Of a DNA stretch of 64,000 bases, positions 1-9,870 are shown one piece after another. A program made the translations under genes and the position numbers. The notes under the pieces were generated by a model that did no database searches, was not told the DNA's origin, and worked only from the letters and a program-made list of their open reading frames with translations. Numbering within the stretch: position 1 is the stretch's first letter; each line of letters begins with the position of its first letter. Source of the stretch: Hymenopus coronatus (taxonomy: Eukaryota > Arthropoda > Insecta > Mantodea > Hymenopodidae); assembly GCA_030762935.1 (NCBI GenBank), contig CM060895.1, positions 77,642,001-77,706,000 of the forward strand. The letters are read 5' to 3'.

Positions 1-440
1 ACTCTTCGTGCTAAAGCTGGGCGTATTACGTTCTGTGTATTCAAAATGTTGAATTATAAAATTCAGAATATTCTTCACAATATCGACATTGGATTATTGA
101 GGGGGAGAAAATGGGAACAGGGTTCATATTAATATGGAAGGCTAACTTACCCATTTAGTCTTAGGTTCCGGAAGTGCAATTTCTTAATCTAACAGCTTTA
201 TCTAGATATATTAACCATTTCGCCACATGTTGATTTTCGACATATGTAAGAGTGTGTTAAACTGAAGCCATGCGTAAAAACAGTCTAACCCTGAGAACCG
301 AACCTTTTCTGATTGATACTGTCATCTCTTCTTTTGAAAAAAAAATACTAACTGTAATTTAAAAGGTTGATTTGTAATTAAATGTAATGCCTTTTACTTA
401 TTCTTCTTCTTTATTGTATACTTAGACATAATTATAAAAA
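1..440. other. unassigned AT-rich sequence
   Basis: I see no open frame, tRNA-like box or recognisable repeat before the first HP element. The stretch is ordinary AT-rich sequence with short A and T runs. Confidence 0.5.
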
Positions 441-1149
441 TCTGATGTGTACCATTTACATGACTTTCTCCATATCCCTGCAACAAATAATTCTTAAAAA
501 GCTTATACTTCTATATACTTTATGCTAATCAGAAAAAAATAGCAGAAATAGTCTTATCACTTGCTTCCTTATCAGTTGAAGCGAAATAAGGGACAACCTT
601 AGGTTAAAGTGATAGTCAAAAGCTGCTTGCTATGTCAATGAAGTTCCTTTGTTTATATGGACAGGAGTTGACAAGTTCCTGTATGAGAAAAGTATACGTT
701 TTTCATAGCAGAAGCCAAAAATAAGGAATGTCACAAAAACGACGAACTCCACGAAAAAATGTATATAACATAAATTGTGTGTTTTAATGTGCCCTACATT
801 TTTTGTGTAGTAAGTTTTTGTCCATCTCTTACGGTTTAGCAGTTATTCAAAATTTAGTAAAATTCATCCAGAATAAACTACTCTTCAGAGGCTATTCCCA
901 GAAATTTCAAGATATGCATTTTATTTGTCAGGTAAATATGTTTAATATCCGAAATTTTAATCAAAATCGTTAGAGCCATTTTTGAGAAAATAAAAATTTT
1001 CGAAAAAAGTTCCATGTAAAGGGTAGTTGGGGGTGGAGGGATTTTTCTCAAAATCTTCGTGTCCCATCCCTGGAAGATACTAAACTTAAATACCAAGTTT
1101 GGTATTTTACCGACTTTTCGTTTTTGAGTTATCATGTTCACAGACACAC

Positions 1150-1184
<35 letters not shown>

Positions 1185-1320
1185 CCTTTTTGTGAAAATG
1201 CTTTTTTTGGATATTGGGGACCCTAAAACATATATTTCCGGTGAAATCTCGGTTTCGAAATTTTGGGTGGAGTGCAATACATTCTCTATACACTATGCAC
1301 ATAGTGCTTATGGAGAAAGT
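441..1320 (+). mobile_element. HP element, near full length (880 bp)
   Basis: This is one of the two best full-length copies. It begins TCTGATGTGTACCATTTACA with ACTTTCTC just inside, runs through the family's conserved interior (TCTCTTACGGTTTAGCAGTT near 828, CTATTCCCAGAAATTTCAAG near 891), has a CA microsatellite at 1153-1180, and ends in the palindrome CTCTATACACTATGCACATA closing GGAGAAAGT. Both flanks are A-rich, as expected for insertion in an A/T run. The element has no coding capacity; predicted peptides across it are microsatellite translations. Confidence 0.8.
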
Positions 1321-1500
1321 AAAAATACACGGTCCAAAGCTCTGCCAAGACTCAAAAATGTATTTGCGCTGCTGAACTATGTGCCTGCAATTTTTACTTT
1401 CTGTACTTAAACGTAATAGGTACACAATTATACCTTCCGAGATTTTACTGGAAATGGACGTTCTAAGGTCTCCGTTATTACATACAGAGAAAATCATATT

Positions 1501-2000
1501 TACTTTCTCTAGCACGTATGTATAATGTACATAACAAGTTATGGAGACATTGTATTTTCCTAAATATCACGTACAGAAATGATGTTTGAAATACATGTTT
1601 TGAGGACACCATCATCCAAAAGTATATTTTTAGACATTTCATTGTGTGTGTATGTGAAGACAGCATAATTAAAAAGTGAAAAGGCAGTTATACACCAAAT
1701 TCGGTATTTACATTTAGTATCTTCCAAGGCTCTGGCACGAAGATTTTCAGAAAAATCTTCCACTTCAAATTGCCGTTTCCATGGAACATTTTACAAAATG
1801 TTAAATTTTCTAAAATATCTCTTTAATGATTTCGATTAATACGCCTTAGTATATTCTGAATTTATTGAGAAGAGCCCCAGAAGCCCTCTTCTTTGTGAAT
1901 ATCTTTTGAATAATTGGTAAACCGCAAGAGACAGACAAAATCTTAACAGTATAAAAAATTTAGATCTCTTTAAAGCACAAATACTAATTAAATAATTTTT
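1501..2000 (-). mobile_element. HP element, diverged, truncated
   Basis: Reverse-oriented copy beginning ACTTTCTCTAGCACGTATGT. The terminal palindrome is decayed, and the TG-rich block (1644-1660) and the conserved TTGGTAAACCGCAAGAGACA block (1915) are still visible. It fades into A-rich sequence near 2000. A shorter stub of the same end lies at 1396-1480. Confidence 0.65.
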
Positions 2001-2129
2001 TCCAAAATTATAAAATTTTATCTAACATTTTAATAAAAAGCTAAATAAAAATTAAAAATTAAAACAAAACAAGAATTAAATTTTAACATCTTTAAAATAA
2101 TAACAAATTATATCATGTACATTTTTAGT

Positions 2130-2690
2130 AGCGCTAACCATTTCAGAGAACCCATCATCCCTTTCCTCTCTCTTTTGGTTTACTTCCGGCCATGGAAATA
2201 TTTTGTTTTTGGTAGTGTTTAACGACCGCTTTTACTACTTGTGGCACCGCAGGCGATGACACTGGTGATACATAAAATGAAGATGGAGCACCGGTGGAAT
2301 GCGATGGCAGGGGAAACCGGAGAACCCGCCCCTGCGCCGCTTTGTCCACCACAAAGGTAGCTTGGGCTCAAACTCGGGCCTCCAAGGTGAGAGTTGAGTG
2401 GTCTAACCACTCGGCCACGGCGCGGACGCCATGGAAATAGAGCCGTATTTTAATGACAATCGCATAGCTAGAGATTGTAAAAGATTTGAGTAGTTTTAGC
2501 CTAGTGTTTACATGTTTACTCTTATTTTCCTTCTATTCATAAGAAACTAAGTAATAAGACAATTTCTGTTAATGTATACCTTGATTAGCATTATGTAGAT
2601 AAAAGCATGATTTCTGGTAAGCATAGTTTGTTTGAGAATGTGGAGATAGAAAAAGTCATGAGATTGGAACTTATATTTTCTAAATATATT
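2130..2690 (-). mobile_element. HP element internal-to-tail segment, split by SINE A
   Basis: The right half of a reverse-oriented HP copy (ACTTCCGGCCATGGAAATA, then TTTTAGCCTAGTGTTTAC, CATAAGAAACTAAGTAATAA and GATTAGCATTATGTAGATA) is interrupted by a SINE at 2201-2427 and resumes in register after the duplicated target. Its end is diverged near GATAGAAAAAGTCATGAG. Confidence 0.65.
2201..2427 (-). mobile_element. SINE family A with 12-bp target-site duplication
   Basis: Reverse-oriented tRNA-derived SINE. The tRNA-like head is at the right end (box A region TGGCCGAGTGGTTAGACCAC and box B region GCCCGAGTTTGAGCCC on the minus strand), and the tail TTTAACGACCGCTTTTACTA is at the left. It is flanked by GCCATGGAAATA at 2189-2200 and 2428-2439, so it moved by LINE-type target-primed reverse transcription into an existing HP copy. 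Confidence 0.85.
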
Positions 2691-2879
2691 AAGCATTTTT
2701 TTTTCACAGTTTACTCTTCGCTATTTGTAAGTGTGTGTTGTTTTTTAATTTTTTTTATGCAGCCTTCTATAATTTGTATGGTCATTTCGGGATCTTTGAC
2801 TTGAGAAGCAAGTTGTGTTTTTCTCGCTGAACTTTAGGGTTTCTTAACTTTCTTAATGTTGTTAAGAACGTTGTTGTTG

Positions 2880-2972
2880 TACCCTCAAATTCACTCCCAC
2901 ATTCATGTTTCCAGACTCTCTGAGAGATAGGGAAAAATTCCTCGTCCCAGCCGGGAATCTTACATGGGTCTC
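2880..2972 (-). mobile_element. SINE family C fragment
   Basis: The minus strand reads the C-family body (GGCTGGGACGAGGAATTTTT, then a run of CCTATCTCTCAGAGAGTCTGG type). Only about 90 bp of body remain; the tRNA head is missing or beyond recognition. Confidence 0.55.
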
Positions 2973-3149
2973 TGGGAAGTATGTTTTAAATTATAGGAAT
3001 GTACGTAAACACCGTCTAATCCACAAAACAAAGAAACTTTATTAGTGCTGCCATCTCTCGTTTCGGACTGTTTTGTTATAAAAAGGGGGCCATAGAGGGA
3101 CAGAATTGAAGTTAGCGCAGCATGGTATATAATTGTACTATGTTGACAA

Positions 3150-3345
3150 TACAGTACTAATAGAAGGAAAATGGAGCTGTGGTTGCGCGTTAGACTGTGA
3201 TGTTTTCACTAGCAGTGATTAGATCATTTCTGCTAATGTTTATTGCGATTACATGATGAAGATAGAAAAATAAGCTTTTTAACAAATTTGATACAGCGAT
3301 ATAGAGACGGCCATGTGAATGGAACACATTAAGATTTTTTAAAAA
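3150..3345 (-). mobile_element. HP element tail fragment
   Basis: Only the TCTGATG-end of an HP copy: ATCATTTCTGCTAATGTTTA at 3224, AATAAGCTTTTTAACAAATT, then CATGTGAATGGAACACATTA followed by a T run. Confidence 0.7.
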
Positions 3346-3424
3346 TACACATTTGTTTTATTAAGAGGCTCTCAATACGTGTATTCACATATACGTGTAT
3401 ATTCATAGCTCAAACACTAAAAGC

Positions 3425-4380
3425 CTTTTGAATAATACCAAATTTTGTATTTAAATTTGATATCTTCTAAGGACGTCACACGAAGATTTTCAAGAAAATT
3501 CCTCCACCCCAAACTACCCTTCACATGGAAAATATTTATTTTCTCAAAAATTGCTCTAACGATTTTGATTAAAATAGGCACCGTGTATTAAAGCTATTTA
3601 CATCACAAACAAAATTGCTATCTTGAATTTTCTGGGAATAGCTTTTAAAGACCTGTTTATTATGGATGAATTTTTCTGAATGTTACATAATTGGTAAACC
3701 GTAAAATATACATGAAAACTTACTATGCTTAAAATGTATATGTGTTAAAATACATAATTTATGTCACACATTTTTGTCTCAGAATTTATCATGTCCAAGA
3801 TATTTCTTGTTATTGATTTCAATTTTAAACTACGCATTTTTTCAAACCACCTCCTCTACAGAGTCTGTTTTCGTTCCATCTCTGTTTCGTTTTACTGGAA
3901 ATGCAAAGCGAAACGAACTTCAATTGTTCCTATATCAATCGGCTTTTAAAAGATTTGACTCACTTTTACCTGGTGTATCCCCTTTTCACCCTTCTGCTTA
4001 TAATAACTTAAGTAGTTAGACCAATTGAGTTAATGTTTATCTCGTTTAGCATGATGTACGAGTTGAATAATCTATTATAAGGGTTTGTCATCTCAAAAAT
4101 TTGTGAGATCACCTTGAGATGCACCGGGAAACATGCGAGTCAGTTGAGAAATTTAATGCTGTACCGGAATATTGTCATGGTACCTCAATGGTAGAACAAC
4201 CAGCTAGGAACTGAGAGACCCGTGGTTCAAATCCCGGCGGTGACATTGAATTTTTAATTTGACTCTACCTATCCAACTCCTGTCCTACACAGGGTTTCTA
4301 TTAGAAAACAATTAAATGATTGAAAGCTTTGTTTGCAGAACTGGTAGAGAAAGTCATGTAAATTTAAACATCGGTTTTTT
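3425..4380 (-). mobile_element. HP element carrying an embedded tRNA-like unit (composite)
   Basis: The interior reads AAGATTTTCAAGAAAATTCC, CTCAAAAATTGCTCTAACGA, ATTGGTAAACCGTAAAATAT and so on. A subfamily-specific block around 3860-3950 (TTCGTTTTACTGGAAATGCA) distinguishes it. At about 4080 the copy is interrupted by a roughly 240-bp unit with a tRNA-like segment, and the HP end resumes at 4325 (TTTGTTTGCAGAACTGGTAG then GAGAAAGTCATGTAAATTTA). Two other HP copies carry the same unit at the same place. Confidence 0.7.
4081..4320 (+). mobile_element. SINE family D unit embedded in HP
   Basis: The tRNA-like part is at 4178-4247: box A like CTCAATGGTAGAACAAC and box B like GTGGTTCAAATCCCGG. 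It is preceded by about 95 bp starting GTTTGTCATCTCAAAAATTT and followed by about 70 bp ending CACAGGGTTTCTATTAGAAA. The same arrangement recurs at 5489-5725 and 5815-6030. It is not a functional tRNA gene: the acceptor stem does not close and there is no terminator-bounded 72-nt body. Confidence 0.7.
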
Positions 4381-4384
4381 CAGT

Positions 4385-4665
4385 GATGATTAAAGAATGT
4401 CCTTTAACCGGGTAGGACGTATCCGTACTCGAAAACTCTTGAATATGAATTAGACACATTACTCCCTGAACACAGATGTGGATACTTCTTTTTGGGATCT
4501 TAAAAAGTAGAAAATATAAATTTTCAAGAAAATACAATTATATTTTTATTAGTAAAATGTATTTCTTCCTGTGCCTAGTGTATAAAATGGTTAGAAAATG
4601 CAAAATCAGTGAAATTGCCACTTTAAAGCCAAACAATACTATGCGCGCTAACCAAATCCATTGAA
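4385..4665 (+). repeat. 'AP' interspersed repeat, single unit
   Basis: Repeat defined by GTCCTTTAACCGGGTAGGAC, ATTAGACACATTACTCCCTG, ACTTCTTTTTGGGATCTTAA and GATTGCCACTTTAAAGCC-type blocks. The same unit is found at 6110-6178 and three times in the tandem array at 8046-9285. Here it lies directly after an HP end and before another HP segment. Its origin is unknown. Confidence 0.7.
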
Positions 4666-4930
4666 ACGAGAACTCATCCGTTTCATCTCTCTTTTGTTTT
4701 ACTTCCGCCATGGAAACAGAACTGGATTTCAATGACAATCGTATAGCGACAGATTTTAAAAGAGTTGACTGGTTTTAGCCTAGTTTTTAGTCTTTTACCC
4801 TTATTCACTTTCTACTTATAAGGAACTAATAGGATACTTTCTGGTAATGTTTATCTTGATTAGCATTATGTAGAAAAAAAGAATGACTTTTTGTAAGAAT
4901 AGTTTGTTTGCAGAATAAATAGAAAAATAT
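4666..4930 (-). mobile_element. HP element tail segment
   Basis: HP right-half sequence resuming after the AP repeat: CCGCCATGGAAACAGAACTG, TTTTAGCCTAGTTTTTAGTC, ATCTTGATTAGCATTATGTA and AGTTTGTTTGCAGAATAAAT. It meets the next, oppositely oriented copy at about 4930. Confidence 0.65.
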
Positions 4931-5058
4931 GGTGTGTTCCAATCACACGACTCTCTCTAACTCTTCCACAAACAAACAGTTTGTTCAAAAGATTGGTCTT
5001 TTATCTACATCTATTAACCAAGGTAAACATAAGTAGAATCAGTTCTTATTACTTGCTT
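4931..5058 (+). mobile_element. HP element start fragment, head-to-head with neighbour
   Basis: The TCTGATG-type end of an HP copy in forward orientation: GTGTGTTCCAATCACACGAC, TCTTTTATCTACATCTATTA and GTTCTTATTACTTGCTTTCT. It is truncated where the next reverse copy starts. Confidence 0.6.
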
Positions 5059-5061
5059 TCT

Positions 5062-5740
5062 TGAAAACCGGTTTATTCTGGATGAACTTTGCTGAATTTT
5101 GCATAGTTGGAAAATCGTAAGAGACACGCGAAAGTTCCTGTACAAAAATGTGGATCCAGTTAAAACACATAATTTATGTCATATACATTTTTGTTGCAAG
5201 AGTTGGCCGTTTCCGAGATATTCCTTATTATTGGTTTCCATTTTAAACTACGCATCTTCTCAAGGTCGGCCATCTTTCGTTCCATTTCTCTTTCGTTTTT
5301 CTGGAAAAGCAAAGCGAACCGAACTTCAATTGTTCACATATCGATCGGCTTTTAAATGTTTTGACTATCGCTTTAGCCTGGTATATTCCCTTATTTCGCT
5401 TCTGCTTATAAGAAACGAAGTAGTAAGACCAATTGTGTTAATGTTTATCTCGTTTAGCATGATGTACGAGTTGAATAACTTGTTGTAAGGGTTTGTCATC
5501 TCAAAATAAGTTGAGATCTCCTTCTGGTTTACCAGGAAACATGGTAGTCAGTTGAGAAATTGAATGTCCTACCGGCATATTGCCATGGTCGCTCAGTGGT
5601 AGAGCAACCGGCTAGAGACCGGGAGATCCGTGGTCCAAATTCCGGCTATGGCATTGAATCCCTCAGTCTGACTCTAACTATCCAATTCCTATCCTACACA
5701 CGGTTTCTTTGAGAAAAGAAGTAAATTATCACAATTATCC
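5062..5740 (-). mobile_element. HP composite with embedded D unit, second copy
   Basis: HP interior (TTTATTCTGGATGAACTTTG, ATCGTAAGAGACACGCGAAA, TTCGTTTTTCTGGAAAAGCA) runs into GTACGAGTTGAATAACTTGT and then, at the same site as in the copy at 3425-4380, into a D unit (5489-5725). The tRNA-like part at 5584-5654 has box A like GCTCAGTGGTAGAGCAACC and box B like GTGGTCCAAATTCCGG. The terminal HP segment beyond the D unit is missing here. Confidence 0.65.
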
Positions 5741-5814
5741 ATAATAGAAGGCTATACTATGAATTCTGGGTCTTGAAGTACTTACGACATTCTAAGTCGC
5801 CATTGAAGTGTGCC

Positions 5815-6095
5815 ATCTCAAAATAATTTGAGATCACCTTGTGGTTAACTGGGAAACATGCGAGTTAGTTGAGAAATGTAATGACCTACACACATGTTGC
5901 ATACTTAGTGGTAGAGCAGCCGGCTAGAGACCAGGAAATCTGTGGTTCAAATCCCGGCTGTGACATTGAATTTTTCAGTTGGACACTACCTTTCCAACTC
6001 CGAGCCTACACACGGTTTCTATGAAAAAAGAATTAAGTTATTATAAGGATAGTTTGTTTGCAGAATAGCGAATGGAATATATCAGTTTTTTATTT
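5815..6095 (-). mobile_element. D unit plus HP tail, third composite copy
   Basis: The D unit (5815-6030; box A like TTAGTGGTAGAGCAGCC, box B like TGGTTCAAATCCCGGC) is followed by the HP tail TTATTATAAGGATAGTTTGT, a shortened end and ATCAGTTTTTTA. The TATTATAAGG string also sits at the left edge of the D unit in the first composite, so it is the likely original target-site duplication. The strand given is that of the HP part. Confidence 0.6.
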
Positions 6096-6109
6096 TTTGT
6101 GTTTTGTTT

Positions 6110-6178
6110 TTCTGTGATGATTAAAGAATATCCTTTAACCGGCTAGGACATATCCGAACTCGGAAACTCTTGAATATG
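6110..6178 (+). repeat. AP repeat fragment
   Basis: The first 70 bp of the AP repeat (TGTGATGATTAAAGAATATC, CTTTAACCGGCTAGGACATA). It again follows an HP tail, as at 4385. Confidence 0.6.
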
Positions 6179-6404
6179 ATATAATAATACACAAAGTTGT
6201 TATATACAGTGAAGCTATCATGTACAGTGTTAGACGTCATTACTGATATTTGCTCCACTAATTTTGATGCTGGTGGCTGGACGCGTTTCGACAATCTTGT
6301 GTATCATCCTCTAGCAGGTTTATAGACGTCTGAGGTAGCTGGTAAACTTCAGCATCTAATATACGCACCGTGCACGCTACTCTGGCGGAAAGTTTGGTTA
6401 CTAA

Positions 6405-7048
6405 CAAAAGGATAACAGAGACAGTGGAGTAAGAATATTAGCGTGTGCTAAGATATTAAGTATCGAACCTCCTGAGAATGTAAACACTACAAGAACGCGG
6501 AAAGGGAACAAATACTGCTGTGTTGTAGGATGTAATAATACTACAAGAATACTTCACCAGCTATTGCTTTTATTCTTTCCATCGCGGAAAACTGAAGCGC
6601 AAAGAAGAAATCTATGGATTCAAGCTGTACATCGAAAGAAGTGAGTACACTAATTTTATATTGTGCCTTAAAGCAGTAACATATGCTTAAAAATTAACTG
6701 CAGCCTGGATAATGTTGTTTAGAAATTAATGTTGACGTTTTTTAAGTCAATAAGTAGAAACTCTAAATACTGTGAGTATTAAATTAAACGACACATTATG
6801 CGAATAGTCTGTCATTACTATTATTATTATAACTTTTATTTTTATTATTAAATTTTGTGTATATATTGTTATCTACGTATTACTTTATATTTTATTTTCA
6901 GTCTGAGGGTTCATAGTGAGAACGAAAGCCCGCAACAAGAATTTGCAGCATTCACTTCATTGGAAATAATAGGTCAGGACATCCTCACAGTTCAGCATAT
7001 GTTCCCAGTATATTTCCAGATATGTGCAAAGAGATTTCGACCTTTTGA
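6405..7048 (+). pseudogene. THAP-domain zinc-finger remnant, two exons
   Basis: THAP domains are C2CH zinc-dependent DNA-binding modules of P-element transposases and animal regulators. The first exon frame, open from 6405 without an ATG, contains KYCCVVGCNNTTR at 6510-6548, FPSRKTEAQRRNLWIQAVHR up to about 6633, and a good splice donor GAA/GTGAGTAC at 6641. After an intron of about 260 bp with acceptor TTTATTTTCAG ending at 6901, the domain continues at 6938 as RICSIHFIGNNRSGH and SSAYVPSIFPDM, stopping at 7046-7048. So the first Cys pair, the FP and W positions, the CxxH pair and the AVPxIF-type box are all present. Two stops precede RICS in that frame, and neither plausible acceptor (6901 or 6916) restores the frame from the donor, so I call it a pseudogene. 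A very short functional THAP protein with unseen exons is not excluded. The transposase or effector region is absent. Confidence 0.7.
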
Positions 7049-7219
7049 AACAGTTCTTTCAGTTAAATATATGCACTTTATAGGCAGAAAACCACAAATA
7101 ATACCTACATCGCACAAGGCTTCCGCTTTTACCCTTCTAATAAGTACAAAGCATGACACGCAGCGGCGCCCCAGTACGATTTTCTGATCCGTGCACGGTG
7201 ACTATAGGTGCCACTCTGA

Positions 7220-8040
7220 TTAAAGCGACATCAGGTGGTATGGTCGGACTTCATTAACATCTGCCTTCTTCTCACGCGACCTTGGTGACCTCTGGTGGAG
7301 CAACTCGGAAGTGTTTGCTAATGCTAAGTTTTTAGATTGTCTTTCAAACAGAATTAATTTTAAAATTACATCTGCTGGTGGTATTTCAAAGTTTACCACA
7401 TTAGTGCTGTTACTATGGATAAGAATTTTTCCCCAAAAATCCAACTCTGAAGGAGTATTCATGGCTTTTAATGATGTAATTTCTTGTCCAATTTCAAAAA
7501 TGATTGACTACTGCTGAGTTTTTCAACTGTTTCAACTTGATATTTCTTCAACTTTCATGTTTCTTTTGGTTCAACTAATGTAGCCATAGCAACTTATTTG
7601 ATACATTCCAGATTTATTTAAATTATCTTAAGTTTTATTATGTGGTTTATTTAACATATTTTTCAAATTAAATCTGTTGCTAGGAGCCAAAGCTATGTTG
7701 TACTTTTCAAATATTGTTTGAAGTCTCGAAATAATTTTGGATGATAATTAAATTTTTAGTATTTTAAATTCTTTCATTGGTTTTAATAAATGAACTTCTT
7801 TTGGGGGGGGGGGCGGGGGTTCTTGTTTCTTTAATGTGTTATAGGTTAGCTGGATGTTAAATCCATTCTTTTGAGCTACTTCAATAATATATTGCAGTTA
7901 TTTTTTTGTATTCATCTCTTGTTCGGTGTGCACTAATAAGTCTGCACATTTAATTTTGAAAAATTGCATGTTGATGGCTTTATGGACTGCATATATTACT
8001 TTTATGTAGTTGTCTATATGACTAGGTTTCTATAACATGA
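7220..8040 (-). mobile_element. Penelope-like element remnant (RT tail plus GIY-YIG endonuclease)
   Basis: Penelope-like elements encode a telomerase-related reverse transcriptase fused to a GIY-YIG endonuclease. Reading the minus strand downward from 8037, one sees KPSHIDNYIKVIYAVHKAIN (the family's YRKPTHTDRYI block and following VHRA block), then AQKNGFNIQL, then, after a G-run slip at 7803-7812, a segment reading roughly IISRLQTIFEKYNIALAPS, then the GIY-like SGMYQISC and the TKRNMK part of the YIGQTKR block. The last 80 codons are open (7220-7462: PSELDFWGKILIHSN, FEIPPADVILKLI). Stops and frameshifts throughout show it is dead. The catalytic RT core lies outside the preserved part. Confidence 0.7.
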
Positions 8041-8250
8041 GTTTTTCTTGAATATGAATTAGGCACATTACTCCCAGAACACAGGGGTGAGTACTTTGGC
8101 GCCTTAAAGAATCCAAAACGCCAATTTTTATGAAAACACAATTAAGCTTATATTAGTAAAACCTATTTCTTCCCCTGTCTAGCACAGAAAACAGTCAGAA
8201 AAAGCTAAATCAATTTTGATTGCCACTTTAAAGCCCAACAATACTATATG

Positions 8251-8512
8251 GACTGCCTCCGTGGTCGAGGGGTCAGTAAATTGACTTTTTACCTTGAGGT
8301 CCCGGGTTTGATTTCCGGCTGGGACGGGGAGTTTTTCTTTAATCAGAATTATTCCTTATCCCCCACAGAGTCTGAAAGTATGTATGTGAGAGTGAGTGTG
8401 TGGGCTTGAGGAAAATAAAACGATTTAAACTCAACGTAAAGAACCTGCAGACGAGTTATTTCTAAAGCAAAGCCCCCGATATGACCTTAGATGTGAAAGG
8501 GGGCAATATAAT
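8251..8512 (+). mobile_element. SINE family C, array unit 1
   Basis: tRNA-derived head with box A like TGGTCGAGGGGTCAGTAAA and box B like CGGGTTTGATTTCCGG. The body continues GGAGTTTTTCTTTAATCAGA and AGTATGTATGTGAGAGTGAG, with an A-rich tail. Confidence 0.75.
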
Positions 8513-8770
8513 TGAAAAAAAAAGTCCCCTAACCGGGTAGGACAAATCCGAACTCGGAAACTCCTGAACATGATTTAGAAACATTACTCCCAGAACACAG
8601 AGGTAGGTACTTCTTTTTGGGGGCTCAAAGAGTCCAAAACGTCAATTTTCTCAAAACACAATTAAGCTTTTATTAGTAAAACCTATTTCTTCCCCTGCCT
8701 AGCACAGAAAACAGTTATAAAAAGCAAGATCACTTTTGATTGCCACTTTAAAGTCCAACAATGCTATACG

Positions 8771-9018
8771 AACTGCCTCCGTGGTCCAGTGGTCAGTGAG
8801 TTGGCTGTTTACCCGGAGGTGCTGGATTTTATTTCCGGCTCGGACGGGGAATTTTTATTTAATCAGAATTATTACCTATCCCCCACATAGTTTGGAAATA
8901 TGTATGTGAGAGTGAAAATGTGTGAGTGTTTGAGGAAAATAAAACGATTTAAACTTAACTTAAAGAACCTACAGACGAGTTGTTTCTAATGCAAATCCCC
9001 CGATATGACCTTAGATGT
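8771..9018 (+). mobile_element. SINE family C, array unit 2
   Basis: Same SINE as in unit 1, with the same insertion point and body: CCTCCGTGGTCCAGTGGTCA, TATTTCCGGCTCGGACGGGG and AATATGTATGTGAGAGTGAA. The shared junctions show duplication rather than two insertions. Confidence 0.75.
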
Positions 9019-9285
9019 TACAAAAACAAAAAACAAACATCCTTTATGAACTAGGAAACTCTTAAATATGAATTAAACACATTACTCCCAGAAAACAGAG
9101 GTGGGTACTTCTTTTTGGGGTCTCAAAGAGTTCAAAACGTCAATTTTCATGAAAATACAATTAAACTTTTATTACTATAACATATTTCTTCCTCTGTATA
9201 GCGTAGAAAACATTTGGAAAAAGCAAAATCGGATTTGATTGCCACTTTAAAGCCAAACAATATTATGCGCGCTGACCAAATCCAT

Positions 9286-9870
9286 TCCAAAATCTCAACA
9301 TCCATCAGAGGAAGCTGTCAGCAATTACAATAAATCAAAGCGAGGTACGCTGTGGAGATTGTGTGTCTGGTGTCCACAGGACCCGCTTGGGATGAAAGAA
9401 ACATGAGGCGGCCATCACGTGACTGTTACACACTGCGAATAACAAATCATCTCATTAATATGAAAACGCGCTCCGGGTGCTCGGGATGTACTATCAGTAT
9501 TTGCGGTTTTCAGACCTCGCGGCCCATTTTGTGTTATACCTCCGTAATTATTTAACCCGCTACAAGTAACTGAATGGTTTCGACAACTGTTAAATAAAAT
9601 CCCAAAACAACTGAAAATATACACCGAAAAAATTATACAATTTCCAAATATGAGACCCTTTTCATTTAATCCAAATACATGTGGAGCTAACAGTTTTAGT
9701 GGTTGAAATCCTCTAATTTACTGTTTAAGTCAGTTGAATAAAAGCTTAGTTTAATAGAGGTTAAAACTAATCTATTGTATTCACATGATTTGCTCTAGCT
9801 TTTCTGCAGCAAAATGTTCTTACAAAAGCCTATTTTTCTACCTACTTCACCTATATCAATTTAAATATTT
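9286..9870. other. unassigned single-copy-like sequence
   Basis: No homology to the window's repeats and no convincing exon. Short open frames at 9352-9555 (+) and 9415-9624 (-) overlap each other and have no recognisable motif. Confidence 0.4.

Larger units (their letters stand above)
8046..9285 (+). repeat. tandem array, about 2.5 units of about 505 bp
   Basis: The phrase TTAGGCACATTACTCCCAGA recurs (with changes) at about 8058, 8574 and 9074, giving a period of about 500-515 bp. Each full unit is an AP repeat (ACTTTGGCGCCTTAAAGAAT / CTTCTTTTTGGGGGCTCAAA type) followed by a SINE C inserted at the same position, after CCCAACAATACTATA. Unit 3 lacks the SINE and continues into GCGCGCTGACCAAATCCATT, the apparent ancestral AP end. 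The array thus arose by tandem duplication after the SINE inserted. Confidence 0.75.

Noticed and set aside
1099..1515. Overlapping open frames with CVCVCV or HTHTHT runs (also at 30404-30740, 48015-48378, 55406-55792, 61335-61737)
   Set aside because: They are translations of the CA/TG microsatellite and flanking HP sequence, occur on both strands, and recur only because HP recurs.
4178..4247. Possible functional tRNA genes here and at 5584-5654, 5880-5960, 24317 and 63890
   Set aside because: Boxes A and B are present, but acceptor stems do not pair, bodies run on into SINE sequence, and the same segments recur as dispersed repeats.
6369..7202. CACCGTGCACG near 6366 and its inverse near 7190 as possible terminal repeats around the THAP remnant
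   Set aside because: Only about 11 bp match, the flanking bases disagree and no target duplication is visible; likely chance.
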